Of a stretch of 7,421 nucleotides of DNA, positions 1 to 6,186 are shown one piece after another; position 1 is the first letter of the stretch; every line of letters starts with the position of its first letter. The stretch lies in the NCBI GenBank assembly GCA_903949225.1, contig CAJAYZ010000497.1:1-7421 (forward strand), read 5' to 3'. The notes under the pieces were generated by a model. That model was not told the DNA's origin, made no database searches, and was given only the letters and a program-made list of their open reading frames with translations. The DNA comes from an uncultured Planctomycetaceae bacterium. Its GTDB lineage: Bacteria; Planctomycetota; Planctomycetia; Pirellulales; UBA1268. Both the position numbers and the translations under genes were made by a program.

Positions 1-2
1 GC

Positions 3-10
3 TTTTTTTT
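3..10 (+). terminator. T8 run, possible tail of an off-window terminator
   Basis: Eight consecutive T residues open the window. On the plus strand this could be the U-tract of an intrinsic terminator for a rightward gene ending just left of the window. The hairpin that should precede it lies outside the window, so this is inference. A short perfect palindrome, CGCCTAGGCG, follows at 12-21. It is on the wrong side to serve this T run. Confidence 0.25.
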
Positions 11-32
11 GCGCCTAGGCGTAGTTTGATTT

Positions 33-50
33 GGGGTCGCGATTGACCCC
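33..50 (-). terminator. Weak hairpin downstream of the porin gene
   Basis: GGGGTC (33-38) pairs with GACCCC (45-50) around a 6-nt loop, about 30 bp beyond the porin stop codon. It could stop leftward transcription. Read leftward, however, it is followed by an A-rich stretch and not by a T tract, so it is not a classical Rho-independent terminator. It may only protect the mRNA 3' end. Confidence 0.25.
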
Positions 51-81
51 GGCGCACAGGGATGGCCCCGCGGGCGTATGG

Positions 82-1407
82 CTAGAACTTCTGAATGGCG
101 TCGAAGCCGAGCATCGTTTGATTCGTACTCACGCCATCGTTGAAGGGAAGCACGCCGCTTCGGCCGCTGAAGAAGTCCCAGCGGAAGCAGGGGCGGACGA
201 GGACGTTGGCATTCGGCACCCAGTTGGGGCCGACGGTGAGCGAGAAGTAGTTGCCAGGCAGAGGAACGTGGTTCGGATTGCTCGGCCGGTTGAGCCCGAC
301 ACGGGTGCCGTCGACGTCGTCAAACCACTCGAAGCGGGCGCCCCACTTCCAGGTGTCGCTGGCCGACCAGTAGAGATACTGGTCGATGCCGGTCCAGAGC
401 GCCGTGCTGCCGTCGGGGAGGCCCTTCGCCTGCGTGCCTAACCACTGGTGGAAGACATACTCGACGTTGTCTGTAGGGCGAACTTCGAAGATCAGGCTGT
501 AGCGGGTGCGATTGGCCGAGGCGAGGATCGGGGCCGGCTCGAAGACCGGCGAGAAATCGTCGCATTCGTCACCGCTGATGATCGCAAACGACGAGGCGAG
601 GGAGTTGTCGTCGTTCTTCAGCCGCGCGCGGCCAAGGAAGTTAGCCCGGGCGTAGCCCGAGGAGAGCGCGTTCCAGCCGTTGACGAGGCCCGCGTTGACT
701 TCGAGGTTGTCGGTCGCGCGCCAGTTGGCGAGCCCGCCCCAGTGGGTGAAAGGGCCGGCGAATTGGTAGCTGTAGGCTTTCGTGTAGAAGAAGTTGCCAA
801 CGGCGGGCAGGCCTTCGTAGCCCACCACCGAGTAAAAGTGGCCGAGCTTGACGTTGAGATCCTGGCTTCCTGCCTCAGCGTAGAGCTGCGGCATCGCCAG
901 CCCGTAATACTCGCCGCTGTTCCAATCATTGGCGCGACTGGGGCTGACCTCCCACCCGGTCGATTGGGCGAGGAGAAAGTCCTCGCCGTAGATCAAATCG
1001 GCCCGGTAGCCGATCCCCGCCTCGCCATCCCCGGGGAGCGTCTGTTCGCCGACGAGGTAGACCTGGTTGAGCATCGGCTCGTTGGCCCGGTCGACGGCGT
1101 TGTAGGGGCCGTTGAACTTACTTGCCGGATTGGCAAAGTTGCCCATGAAGCCGCCGTTGAGCCAGCCGTAGACGCCCGCGCGCTCGGGCTCCCCGAAGAG
1201 ATACCAGTCCTGCCCCGCTGGGATGACGCCATCCATGACGCCGTCATCGAGAACTGGATCGAAGCTTTCGAACGCCCCGACCTGGCCGGGCTGGCCCACG
1301 AAGTCGGATTCCTGAGACCGTGCGACCGCGGTCAGCAGGCTGCCGGTGAGGATCACGGTCACGATTCGCTGGGCTCCGGGCCCGCAAAGTCTCCGCACCA
1401 ACTCCAT
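82..1407 (-). CDS. Outer-membrane beta-barrel porin, BBP2/OmpL-like family
   Basis: This is a 441-residue predicted outer-membrane channel. It resembles the putative beta-barrel porin-2 (BBP2) family that is abundant in planctomycetes. The N-terminus is a signal peptide: arginines at 5, 6 and 14, a hydrophobic core at about 15-29, and a likely signal peptidase I cut after ARS at residue 31. Family-like blocks are GWLNGGFMGNF (81-91) followed by a conserved NAVDR, then GHFYSVVGYEGLPAVGNFFY (189-208) and PFTHWGG (219-225). The rest alternates aromatic and polar residues in the manner of barrel strands. The protein ends in QKF, and a terminal Phe is the usual beta-barrel assembly signal. The ATG has a perfect AGGAGG six bases upstream. 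The gene is divergent from the other outer-membrane genes. The barrel family call is firm; the transported solute is unknown and may be a general nutrient. Confidence 0.88.
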   Translation of the reverse strand: MELVRRLCGPGAQRIVTVILTGSLLTAVARSQESDFVGQPGQVGAFESFDPVLDDGVMDGVIPAGQDWYLFGEPERAGVYGWLNGGFMGNFANPASKFNGPYNAVDRANEPMLNQVYLVGEQTLPGDGEAGIGYRADLIYGEDFLLAQSTGWEVSPSRANDWNSGEYYGLAMPQLYAEAGSQDLNVKLGHFYSVVGYEGLPAVGNFFYTKAYSYQFAGPFTHWGGLANWRATDNLEVNAGLVNGWNALSSGYARANFLGRARLKNDDNSLASSFAIISGDECDDFSPVFEPAPILASANRTRYSLIFEVRPTDNVEYVFHQWLGTQAKGLPDGSTALWTGIDQYLYWSASDTWKWGARFEWFDDVDGTRVGLNRPSNPNHVPLPGNYFSLTVGPNWVPNANVLVRPCFRWDFFSGRSGVLPFNDGVSTNQTMLGFDAIQKF

Positions 1408-1413
1408 TCGCTT

Positions 1414-1419
1414 CCTCCT
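1414..1419 (-). promoter_or_regulatory. Ribosome binding site of the porin gene
   Basis: On the minus strand this reads AGGAGG, a full Shine-Dalgarno match six bases before the ATG at 1407. It fixes the porin start and suggests strong translation, as expected for an abundant outer-membrane protein. Confidence 0.85.
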
Positions 1420-1423
1420 CTTT

Positions 1424-1484
1424 CTCGATCCACCGGGGAACGCGAGAGCACCCTCCGCGATGCTTCCGCAGGACGTGGATCGAG
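1424..1484 (-). repeat. 10-bp inverted repeat in the porin leader
   Basis: CTCGATCCAC (1424-1433) and GTGGATCGAG (1475-1484) are exact reverse complements, 41 bp apart. In a porin transcript starting upstream of 1484 they would close a stem-loop whose base lies four bases before the AGGAGG. The loop contains a smaller CGCG/CGCG pairing (1441-1444 with 1456-1459). This could affect ribosome access or mRNA stability; the role is inference. Confidence 0.4.
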
Positions 1485-1513
1485 TCCTTCATCCATCGGC
1501 GGAGGCGGCCCTC

Positions 1514-1528
1514 CAGCCGTGACGGCTG
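1514..1528. promoter_or_regulatory. Palindrome CAGCCGTGACGGCTG, candidate operator
   Basis: Two exact 7-bp half-sites, CAGCCGT and ACGGCTG, flank a single central G. Size and symmetry suit a dimeric regulator. It lies 107 bp upstream of the porin start and about 230 bp upstream of the FadL-like start. No regulator gene is in the window, so the binding protein is unknown. Confidence 0.35.
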
Positions 1529-1539
1529 CCACCAGCGGA

Positions 1540-1550
1540 GGAACCGTCAC
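1540..1550 (-). repeat. Copy 1 of the 11-mer GTGACGGTTCC
   Basis: The minus strand here reads GTGACGGTTCC, identical to the plus strand at 3950-3960 before the dehydrogenase genes. Its GTGACGG part is also in the palindrome at 1514-1528, so two related elements lie within 40 bp. It may be a shared regulator site, or chance in GC-rich DNA. Confidence 0.35.
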
Positions 1551-1743
1551 AGTTCGTCTCCCCCGGAACCCTGATCCACACAAGCTCTCGCAGCCGCCCA
1601 GCTCCCCCCAACCACCAAGCCGTCGAGCCACATGAGTGCGACTTCGGCGGCGCGGGCCTCCGGTCACGGCTTACCCGAGGGGGAGTCCTCAAGGGAGACA
1701 GAGAGAGACGCCGATGGAACGGGCAGTGCGGGTCGTGCGGAAT

Positions 1744-1750
1744 GAGGGGG
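1744..1750 (+). promoter_or_regulatory. Ribosome binding site that sets the FadL-like start
   Basis: GAGGGGG sits eight bases before ATG 1759. The in-frame ATG at 1714 has only a GGGAG 16 bases away, which is too far. The site therefore favours 1759, a start that also gives a normal-length signal peptide. A GTG at 1774 has GGGAGG four bases upstream but would remove the N-terminal start of the signal peptide. Confidence 0.55.
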
Positions 1751-1758
1751 TTCTGCGG

Positions 1759-3024
1759 ATGGGGGGAGGCTTCGTGCGAGCGATACCACTGGTGTTATTT
1801 CTGTTGGGGACAGCCTGGCTCGCTGCTTCGGCAGATCGAGCCTCGGCCCAGACCTATGGCATCGACTTCCGCAACACTCTCATGCCCGCCTCCGGCGGCA
1901 TGGCGGGCACGAGCGTCGCCGCCCCCCAAGACTTCATCTCCGCGATCAACGGCAATGCGGCAGCCCTCACGCAGTACGAGGGAACGCATTTCACGATCGG
2001 CGGGGGTTTCGTCGGCCCGACGGCCCGACTCTCGCAGGCTGCCCCAATCCCGCTCCTCGGCGTCCAGCCGTTCTCCCAAAAGAGCGAAACCCCGGGGGCG
2101 ATCGTGCCGGCGATCGGCGTCTCCCAGGAGCTCGACGGCTTCGCACTCCCCACGACGGTCGGGCTCGCCGTCCTCGGCGCTGCCGGTGGCGGCTCGAGCT
2201 ACATCCAAAGTCCGGCGAGCAACGGCACCTCCTCCTACCTGCTGTTCCTCGAGTTCGCCCCGTCAGTGGCCGTGGCCCTTACGGAGCGGCTCTCGGTGGG
2301 GGCGACGATGTTCATCGGCGACGGCTACGCCTCCGGGCCCTTTGTCGGCGTCAGCAACATGACCAATGCCTACGCCCTGCGGGGAGGGGTCGGGATCAAT
2401 TACCTCGTCGGCGATGCCACCCGCCTCGGGGCCTACTACCAGTCGACCCAGGCCTTCCGGTTTCCGAACGAGGCGACCCTCTTCGGCCAGTCCCGCTCCA
2501 TCGACGTCGACATGGGCCTGCCGCAGACGGTGGGGATGGGGATCTCCAACGAATCGCTCATGGATGGCAACTTGCTGCTGGCCGCTGATGCCCTGTTCCT
2601 CGACTGGGACTCAGCCGCGCTGTTCAAAAGCATCTACAACCCGCAGTGGGTGATGCAGCTCGGGGCCCAGTACCGCGCCACCGATCGGCTCAAGCTCAGG
2701 GCCGGCTATGCCTTGGCCGAGAATCCGATCGACCACCGCTTTGGAACATCGATCGGCCCGGTCCCAGTTCCCGGTGGTATTCCGGCGGTGAAGTACGTGC
2801 AGAGCCAGTTCGCGATCGTCAACGAACACCGGATCTCCGGTGGCTTCGGCTACAGCGACGTGATCCCCGGGCTCGACTTCGATGCCTTCGCCGGCGGCAT
2901 GTTCCCAGCGACGGAGTTCCTCGGGGATTCCACCCGCATCGACATCTGCAGCTACTGGGCCGGCGTCGGCTTCACCTGGCACTTCGACCGCCCGACACCC
3001 CGCACGCCCGCCTCCGGATCATGA
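1759..3024 (+). CDS. FadL/OmpP1-like outer-membrane transport protein
   Basis: From ATG 1759 the protein has 421 residues, close to the usual FadL/OmpP1/TodX length. These barrels let hydrophobic molecules (fatty acids, aromatics) cross the outer membrane, although homologues in other phyla may carry different solutes. A signal peptide is evident: Arg7, a hydrophobic stretch at 8-23, and a cut after ASA at residue 30. Next comes the family's N-terminal region: a Gly/Ala-rich GGMAGTSVAAPQD (46-58) and GNAAAL (65-70), matching the usual NPAAL with Ala in place of Pro. Later parts show repeated barrel-like strands such as LRLRAGYAL-type segments, and a final strand ending GVGFTWHF. A 14-residue Pro/Ser/Thr-rich tail follows, unusual because FadL barrels normally end at an aromatic residue. 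The stop overlaps the next start. The family call is good; the substrate is unknown. Confidence 0.75.
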   Translation: MGGGFVRAIPLVLFLLGTAWLAASADRASAQTYGIDFRNTLMPASGGMAGTSVAAPQDFISAINGNAAALTQYEGTHFTIGGGFVGPTARLSQAAPIPLLGVQPFSQKSETPGAIVPAIGVSQELDGFALPTTVGLAVLGAAGGGSSYIQSPASNGTSSYLLFLEFAPSVAVALTERLSVGATMFIGDGYASGPFVGVSNMTNAYALRGGVGINYLVGDATRLGAYYQSTQAFRFPNEATLFGQSRSIDVDMGLPQTVGMGISNESLMDGNLLLAADALFLDWDSAALFKSIYNPQWVMQLGAQYRATDRLKLRAGYALAENPIDHRFGTSIGPVPVPGGIPAVKYVQSQFAIVNEHRISGGFGYSDVIPGLDFDAFAGGMFPATEFLGDSTRIDICSYWAGVGFTWHFDRPTPRTPASGS

Positions 3025-3926
3025 GCCGTCGGAAATCCGCTACCGAGTCTTGCTCGCTCATGAGCTCGTACCGCCCCAGCAGCGCGCTTGTGCGATCCAT
3101 CGTGCTCTCGCTGACAACGGCCGTAGCGCTGACGGTCCTGCCGGCGAGGTCGCTTCCGGCACAGATGGAGGTGCGGCAGCTGCGCGCCGGAGAGGCGTGG
3201 ACGGACGCGGAAGAGGAGTTCGAGACCGACCGCGATACGTTCACCTTCGCCCCGACCACGGCCGGTGCCGGCCGCACGATCACCGAAGCGTCGTATTCCT
3301 TCATCGACAACGCCACTGGCCCGGAAGCCCACAGCTTCCCGGAGCTCCTCGTCCGCCGCGGGATTGGCGAGCGCTTCGAACTGCGGGTCGGAATCAATTA
3401 CGAGGCCGGCGGGCCGGGACTGGCATCGGGCAACCAGGTCGGCGGCGAGGATCTGATCTCGGAAGAGGAGAGCCGGATGCTCTACGGGGCCAAGCTCGAG
3501 ACGAGCGATCAAGCCGGGTGGATCCCGATGTCGGCGCTCGTTGTCCAAGGCTTCACACCGCTCTACGGGCCGACCTACCAATCGACGATGATGGTCGGCG
3601 AAGCGTGGGCCTGGCGCTTCGCCAACGGGTGGGAATGGCGCTCGGGCATTCGCTACGGCACCGGCTGGGCCGAGGAAGACTTCTTCAACCAGTGGGCCCC
3701 CTCCACGGCCCTCAAAATCTCCCTCGGCGAGCGGTGGGAGGTGCACGCCGAGTATTTCGGGATCATGTCGGACGGCAAGGAAAAGGCCATCAACGTCCAA
3801 TACGGCAGCTGTGGCGGCCATGTCCTGCTCACGAAGGACCTCGAGCTCGGCCTCCGTTTCGGCTGGGGGCTCAACGACACCTCGCCAAACTTCTTCGCCA
3901 ACACCGGAATCGGCTACCGCTACTAG
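3021..3926 (+). CDS. Secreted beta-barrel 'transporter' protein (Phenol_MetA_deg-like)
   Basis: This 301-residue protein resembles the PF13557 group, named after the meta-pathway of phenol degradation and usually annotated only as 'transporter'. Its molecular role is poorly defined. An N-terminal signal peptide has basic residues at 3-5, 18 and 25, a hydrophobic core at 27-40 and a likely cut after SLPA at 47. The typical repeat-like barrel pattern follows: FPELLVRRGIGERFELRVGI (106-125), then a GAKLET strand and an IPMSALVVQGFTP strand. The C-terminus is GIGYRY, with a terminal aromatic as in outer-membrane barrels. The start ATG overlaps the upstream stop (ATGA), and there is no good ribosome site of its own, so translation is probably coupled to the FadL-like gene. 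ATG 3060 is a weaker alternative without a ribosome site. Partnership with the FadL-like barrel is inferred. Confidence 0.72.
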   Translation: MSRRKSATESCSLMSSYRPSSALVRSIVLSLTTAVALTVLPARSLPAQMEVRQLRAGEAWTDAEEEFETDRDTFTFAPTTAGAGRTITEASYSFIDNATGPEAHSFPELLVRRGIGERFELRVGINYEAGGPGLASGNQVGGEDLISEEESRMLYGAKLETSDQAGWIPMSALVVQGFTPLYGPTYQSTMMVGEAWAWRFANGWEWRSGIRYGTGWAEEDFFNQWAPSTALKISLGERWEVHAEYFGIMSDGKEKAINVQYGSCGGHVLLTKDLELGLRFGWGLNDTSPNFFANTGIGYRY

Positions 3927-3944
3927 ATCCCCGCTGCCATCAAT

Positions 3945-3973
3945 TTGCGGTGACGGTTCCCGTCGGGTAAGAG
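3945..3973 (+). promoter_or_regulatory. Weak promoter-like pair before the dehydrogenase genes
   Basis: TTGCGG (3945-3950) and TAAGAG (3968-3973) are exactly 17 bp apart, the ideal sigma-70 spacing, but each matches consensus at only three of six positions. The 88-bp gap is large enough for an internal promoter. The spacer holds the dyad at 3952-3964, so a protein bound there could block or tune transcription. This is tentative. Confidence 0.2.
3950..3964 (+). promoter_or_regulatory. Copy 2 of the 11-mer GTGACGGTTCC with an overlapping dyad
   Basis: GTGACGGTTCC (3950-3960) exactly repeats the minus-strand element at 1540-1550. It overlaps the dyad GACGG-TTC-CCGTC (3952-3964). With no T tract after it, the dyad does not look like a terminator; an operator is the better guess. 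It lies 50 bp before the dehydrogenase start. Confidence 0.35.
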
Positions 3974-4014
3974 TGCACGCTCAAGTCCCCTCCGCGTCAG
4001 CCCAGGACACCTCG

Positions 4015-4998
4015 ATGACTCCGCGAATCCTTCTCACCACGACCTCCTTCCAAGACACCCCCGGCCCCCACCACGCGACGCTTGCTGCCACCGGCTGGGA
4101 GATTGTCACCGCCCGCGGACCGCTCTCCGAAACCGACACCCTCGCGCTCGTCGGCGAGATCGACGGCTACCTCTGCGGCGACGACGCGATCACGCGGCAG
4201 GTGATCGAGAAGGCCTCGCCGCGGCTCAAAGTGCTCTCGAAGTATGGGATCGGCGTCGACAAGATCGATGTTGCGGCCTGCACGGCGAAGGGAATCCCGC
4301 TGCTGTTCACCCCCGGCGTCAACCACACGACCGTCGCCGAGCACTGCTTCCTCCTCATGCTGGCGCTCGAGAAGAATCTCCTCTTCCACACCGACTCGAC
4401 CCGCACCGGCGGCTGGCAGCGGGCCACCGGCCACGAGCTGATGGGCCAGACGATCGGGATCGTGGGGATGGGGCGGATCGGCCGGGAAGTGGGGATCCGG
4501 GCCCGGGCCTTCGGGATGCCGGTGGTGGGCTACGACCTCCACTGGGACGACGCCTTCGCCGCCGCCCATGGCATCAAGCGGGCAGCGGGCCTCGTCGACC
4601 TCTTCGGCCTCGCCGACATCGTCTCCCTCCACACGAATCTCACCCCCGAGACGCGCGACCTCATCCGCGCCGAGACGATCCGGCAGATGAAGCCGGGGGT
4701 GTTGATCGTGAATTGTGCCCGTGGCGAAATCGTCAACTCGGCCGACATGGCCGACGCCCTACGGAGCGGCCGCGTCCGCGGCTATGGCACCGACGTCCTC
4801 GATACCGAGCCGCCGCCGGCTGGCCATCCGCTCACGAACCTCCCGACGTGTCTGGTCACCCCGCATGTCGGCTCGCGCACCCACGAGAGCGTCCAGCGGC
4901 AGGCGATGGCGGCGGTGACCAATCTCCTCAATTGCATGCGCGGCGAGAAGCCACTGGCGCAGATCAACCCGGAAGTCCCGGTGAAGAAGGTCGTCTGA
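4015..4998 (+). CDS. D-2-hydroxyacid dehydrogenase, phosphoglycerate dehydrogenase-like
   Basis: This 327-residue cytoplasmic enzyme should oxidise or reduce a 2-hydroxyacid/2-keto acid pair with NAD(H). An N-terminal catalytic half contains KYGIGVDKID (76-85) and TPGVNHTTVAEH (99-110). The Rossmann domain has GMGRIG (151-156) and Asp174 at the end of the second strand, which favours NAD over NADP. The full catalytic triad is present: Arg236 in NCARGEIV, Glu265 in DTEPP and His284 in TPHVGS. The length is that of simple family members; the C-terminal ACT domain of long SerA proteins is missing. CAGGA (4003-4007) lies seven bases before the chosen ATG. Despite likely automatic naming as phosphoglycerate dehydrogenase, the setting argues for a catabolic role with the adjacent oxidoreductase and kinase. 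The exact substrate is unknown. SlcC-type sulfolactate dehydrogenase is one possibility. Confidence 0.9.
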   Translation: MTPRILLTTTSFQDTPGPHHATLAATGWEIVTARGPLSETDTLALVGEIDGYLCGDDAITRQVIEKASPRLKVLSKYGIGVDKIDVAACTAKGIPLLFTPGVNHTTVAEHCFLLMLALEKNLLFHTDSTRTGGWQRATGHELMGQTIGIVGMGRIGREVGIRARAFGMPVVGYDLHWDDAFAAAHGIKRAAGLVDLFGLADIVSLHTNLTPETRDLIRAETIRQMKPGVLIVNCARGEIVNSADMADALRSGRVRGYGTDVLDTEPPPAGHPLTNLPTCLVTPHVGSRTHESVQRQAMAAVTNLLNCMRGEKPLAQINPEVPVKKVV

Positions 4999-5041
4999 AG
5001 CCCCCCGTACCTCTCCCGCTCCCGGAGCCCACCAAGTCACC

Positions 5042-6130
5042 ATGGCCGAGATCTTCCACGTCGTCCCCGTCGCGATCCACGAGCAGATCGTCGTCTCCGC
5101 CTACCGTCACCGCGGCTACACCGTCGACGAGGCTGAGAAGGCGGCCAAGCTCGCCACCGCCGCCACGACCCACGGCATCCGCACGCATAACGCGATCAAG
5201 GCCCTCCACCTCGACGAGCTCTTCGGCTCCAAGGCCGGCGGCTGCGTGCCCGGAGCCCAAGTCCGCAAGCTCCCGTCGCGATTCGACGCGACGGAAGTCT
5301 GGGACGCCAACAAGAAGCTCGGCCAGGCCGTCGCCTGGGACGCGATCGAACGCTGCATGGCGCTTGCCGACCGGCACGGCACCGGCACCGTCTCGGTCGA
5401 CAACGCCTTCCACTATCTGTGGGGCGGCGGCTACGTCATGGAAGCCGCCCGCCGCGGCTACATCGCCTACACCAACTGCACCGCGTCGCTCGCCGAGGTG
5501 GTCCCGTTCCGCGGCGTCCACCCGACGCTCGGCACCAATCCCCACTCCTGGGGCTTCCCGACCACCGACGCCGTCGGATACCCAATCGTTATCGACTGGG
5601 CCACCTCCGTGATCGCGATGGGACGCGTCCAGCAGCTCAAGCGCGAAGGGAAGACGCTTCCTCCCGGCGCCGCCGTCGATGCCTCTGGAAAGCCGACGAC
5701 CGATCCAGACGCTGCCGTGGCCCTCCTTCCCTTCGGCGATCACAAGGGCTACGGGCTGTCGCTGATCAACGAGATCGTCGCTGGATTTATCGGCGGCTCG
5801 CTCCCCACGATCCGCAGCCGGGCGCCCGTCGCCGGTGAAAAGCAGGGGTGTGCCTTCTTCTTCCAGGTCATTCACCCCGACGCGATCAGCGGCGCCGCAT
5901 TTTCCTTTGGCCGCTCGCAGAGCGACAACGTCAAGGCCGTCCTCGCCGACATCCTCGGCCACGGCAACTCCGGCTGCATGCTCCCCGGCCAACTCGAGGC
6001 CGAGGCGGCCGAACGCACCTGCCGGGCTGGCGGGCTGCTCTTTTCCACCGCCGAAGTCGCCGCCCTCAACGAGCTGGCCCGCGAGGCGGGCGTGGCCGAA
6101 ATCGATGCTGCCACCCTGCCGACCGCCTGA
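5042..6130 (+). CDS. Ldh_2-family malate/L-lactate-type oxidoreductase
   Basis: This 362-residue protein belongs to the non-Rossmann NAD(P)-dependent Ldh_2 family, which includes YiaK, AllD, ComC and malate/lactate dehydrogenases. Recognisable family blocks are the N-terminal THGIRTHN (43-50), whose His44 is the expected catalytic position, VDNAFHY (119-125) with His124, LGTNP (163-167) at the substrate/cofactor region, and DHKGYGLSL (233-241), the conserved cofactor-binding stretch. VDNAFHYLWGGG differs from the common RNSNHFGxAG form, which suggests a distinct subgroup and perhaps a different substrate. The gene starts 43 bp after the preceding dehydrogenase with only a distant GGAG (5024-5027). 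It is probably in the same operon, and it may share a 2-keto acid intermediate with that enzyme. Substrates of the family range over malate, lactate, ureidoglycolate, sulfolactate and diketogulonate, so none is assigned. Confidence 0.88.
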   Translation: MAEIFHVVPVAIHEQIVVSAYRHRGYTVDEAEKAAKLATAATTHGIRTHNAIKALHLDELFGSKAGGCVPGAQVRKLPSRFDATEVWDANKKLGQAVAWDAIERCMALADRHGTGTVSVDNAFHYLWGGGYVMEAARRGYIAYTNCTASLAEVVPFRGVHPTLGTNPHSWGFPTTDAVGYPIVIDWATSVIAMGRVQQLKREGKTLPPGAAVDASGKPTTDPDAAVALLPFGDHKGYGLSLINEIVAGFIGGSLPTIRSRAPVAGEKQGCAFFFQVIHPDAISGAAFSFGRSQSDNVKAVLADILGHGNSGCMLPGQLEAEAAERTCRAGGLLFSTAEVAALNELAREAGVAEIDAATLPTA

Positions 6131-6175
6131 CTCTCCGATTCATCAATCGCTCACCCCCACTCAACACACCCCACG

Positions 6176-6181
6176 AAGGAG
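6176..6181 (+). promoter_or_regulatory. Ribosome binding site of the sugar kinase
   Basis: AAGGAG lies five bases before ATG 6187 and fixes the start. The same frame is open further upstream only because it shadows the Ldh_2 gene. Confidence 0.8.
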
Positions 6182-6186
6182 CCTCC

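Larger units (their letters stand above)
1408..1758. promoter_or_regulatory. Divergent intergenic region between the porin and the FadL-like gene
   Basis: This 351-bp stretch contains no convincing gene. It must hold the promoters of the leftward porin and probably of the rightward genes, but I cannot pick out confident -35/-10 boxes on either strand. It does hold three dyads: a 10-bp inverted repeat (1424-1433 and 1475-1484), the near-perfect palindrome CAGCCGTGACGGCTG (1514-1528), and GTGACGG (1519-1525) facing CCGTCAC (1544-1550). An open frame continues upstream of the FadL-like start, but it is Arg/Pro/Gly-rich, lacks a credible ribosome site, and is not counted as coding here. Confidence 0.6.

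Noticed and set aside
12..21. CGCCTAGGCG palindrome as a terminator stem
   Set aside because: It has no loop bases and the T run precedes it on the plus strand, so the geometry is wrong.
448..1635. 395-codon open frame on the plus strand antisense to the porin
   Set aside because: It mirrors the porin codons in GC-rich DNA, is rich in Arg/Val/Ala/Glu without any family pattern, and the porin on the other strand has a signal peptide, barrel motifs and a perfect ribosome site.
1632..1745. 37-codon reading frame upstream of the FadL-like gene, possible leader peptide
   Set aside because: It has no ribosome site and a low-complexity Ser/Ala/Gly/Glu composition; no regulatory codon run is visible.
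1636..1758. N-terminal extension of the FadL-like protein
   Set aside because: The extra 41 residues are Arg/Pro/Gly-rich and would bury the signal peptide; the GAGGGGG site favours ATG 1759.
4964..5992. 342-codon minus-strand frame opposite the Ldh_2 gene
   Set aside because: It is a Gly/Asp/Val-rich shadow of a clearly recognised enzyme with conserved motifs on the plus strand.
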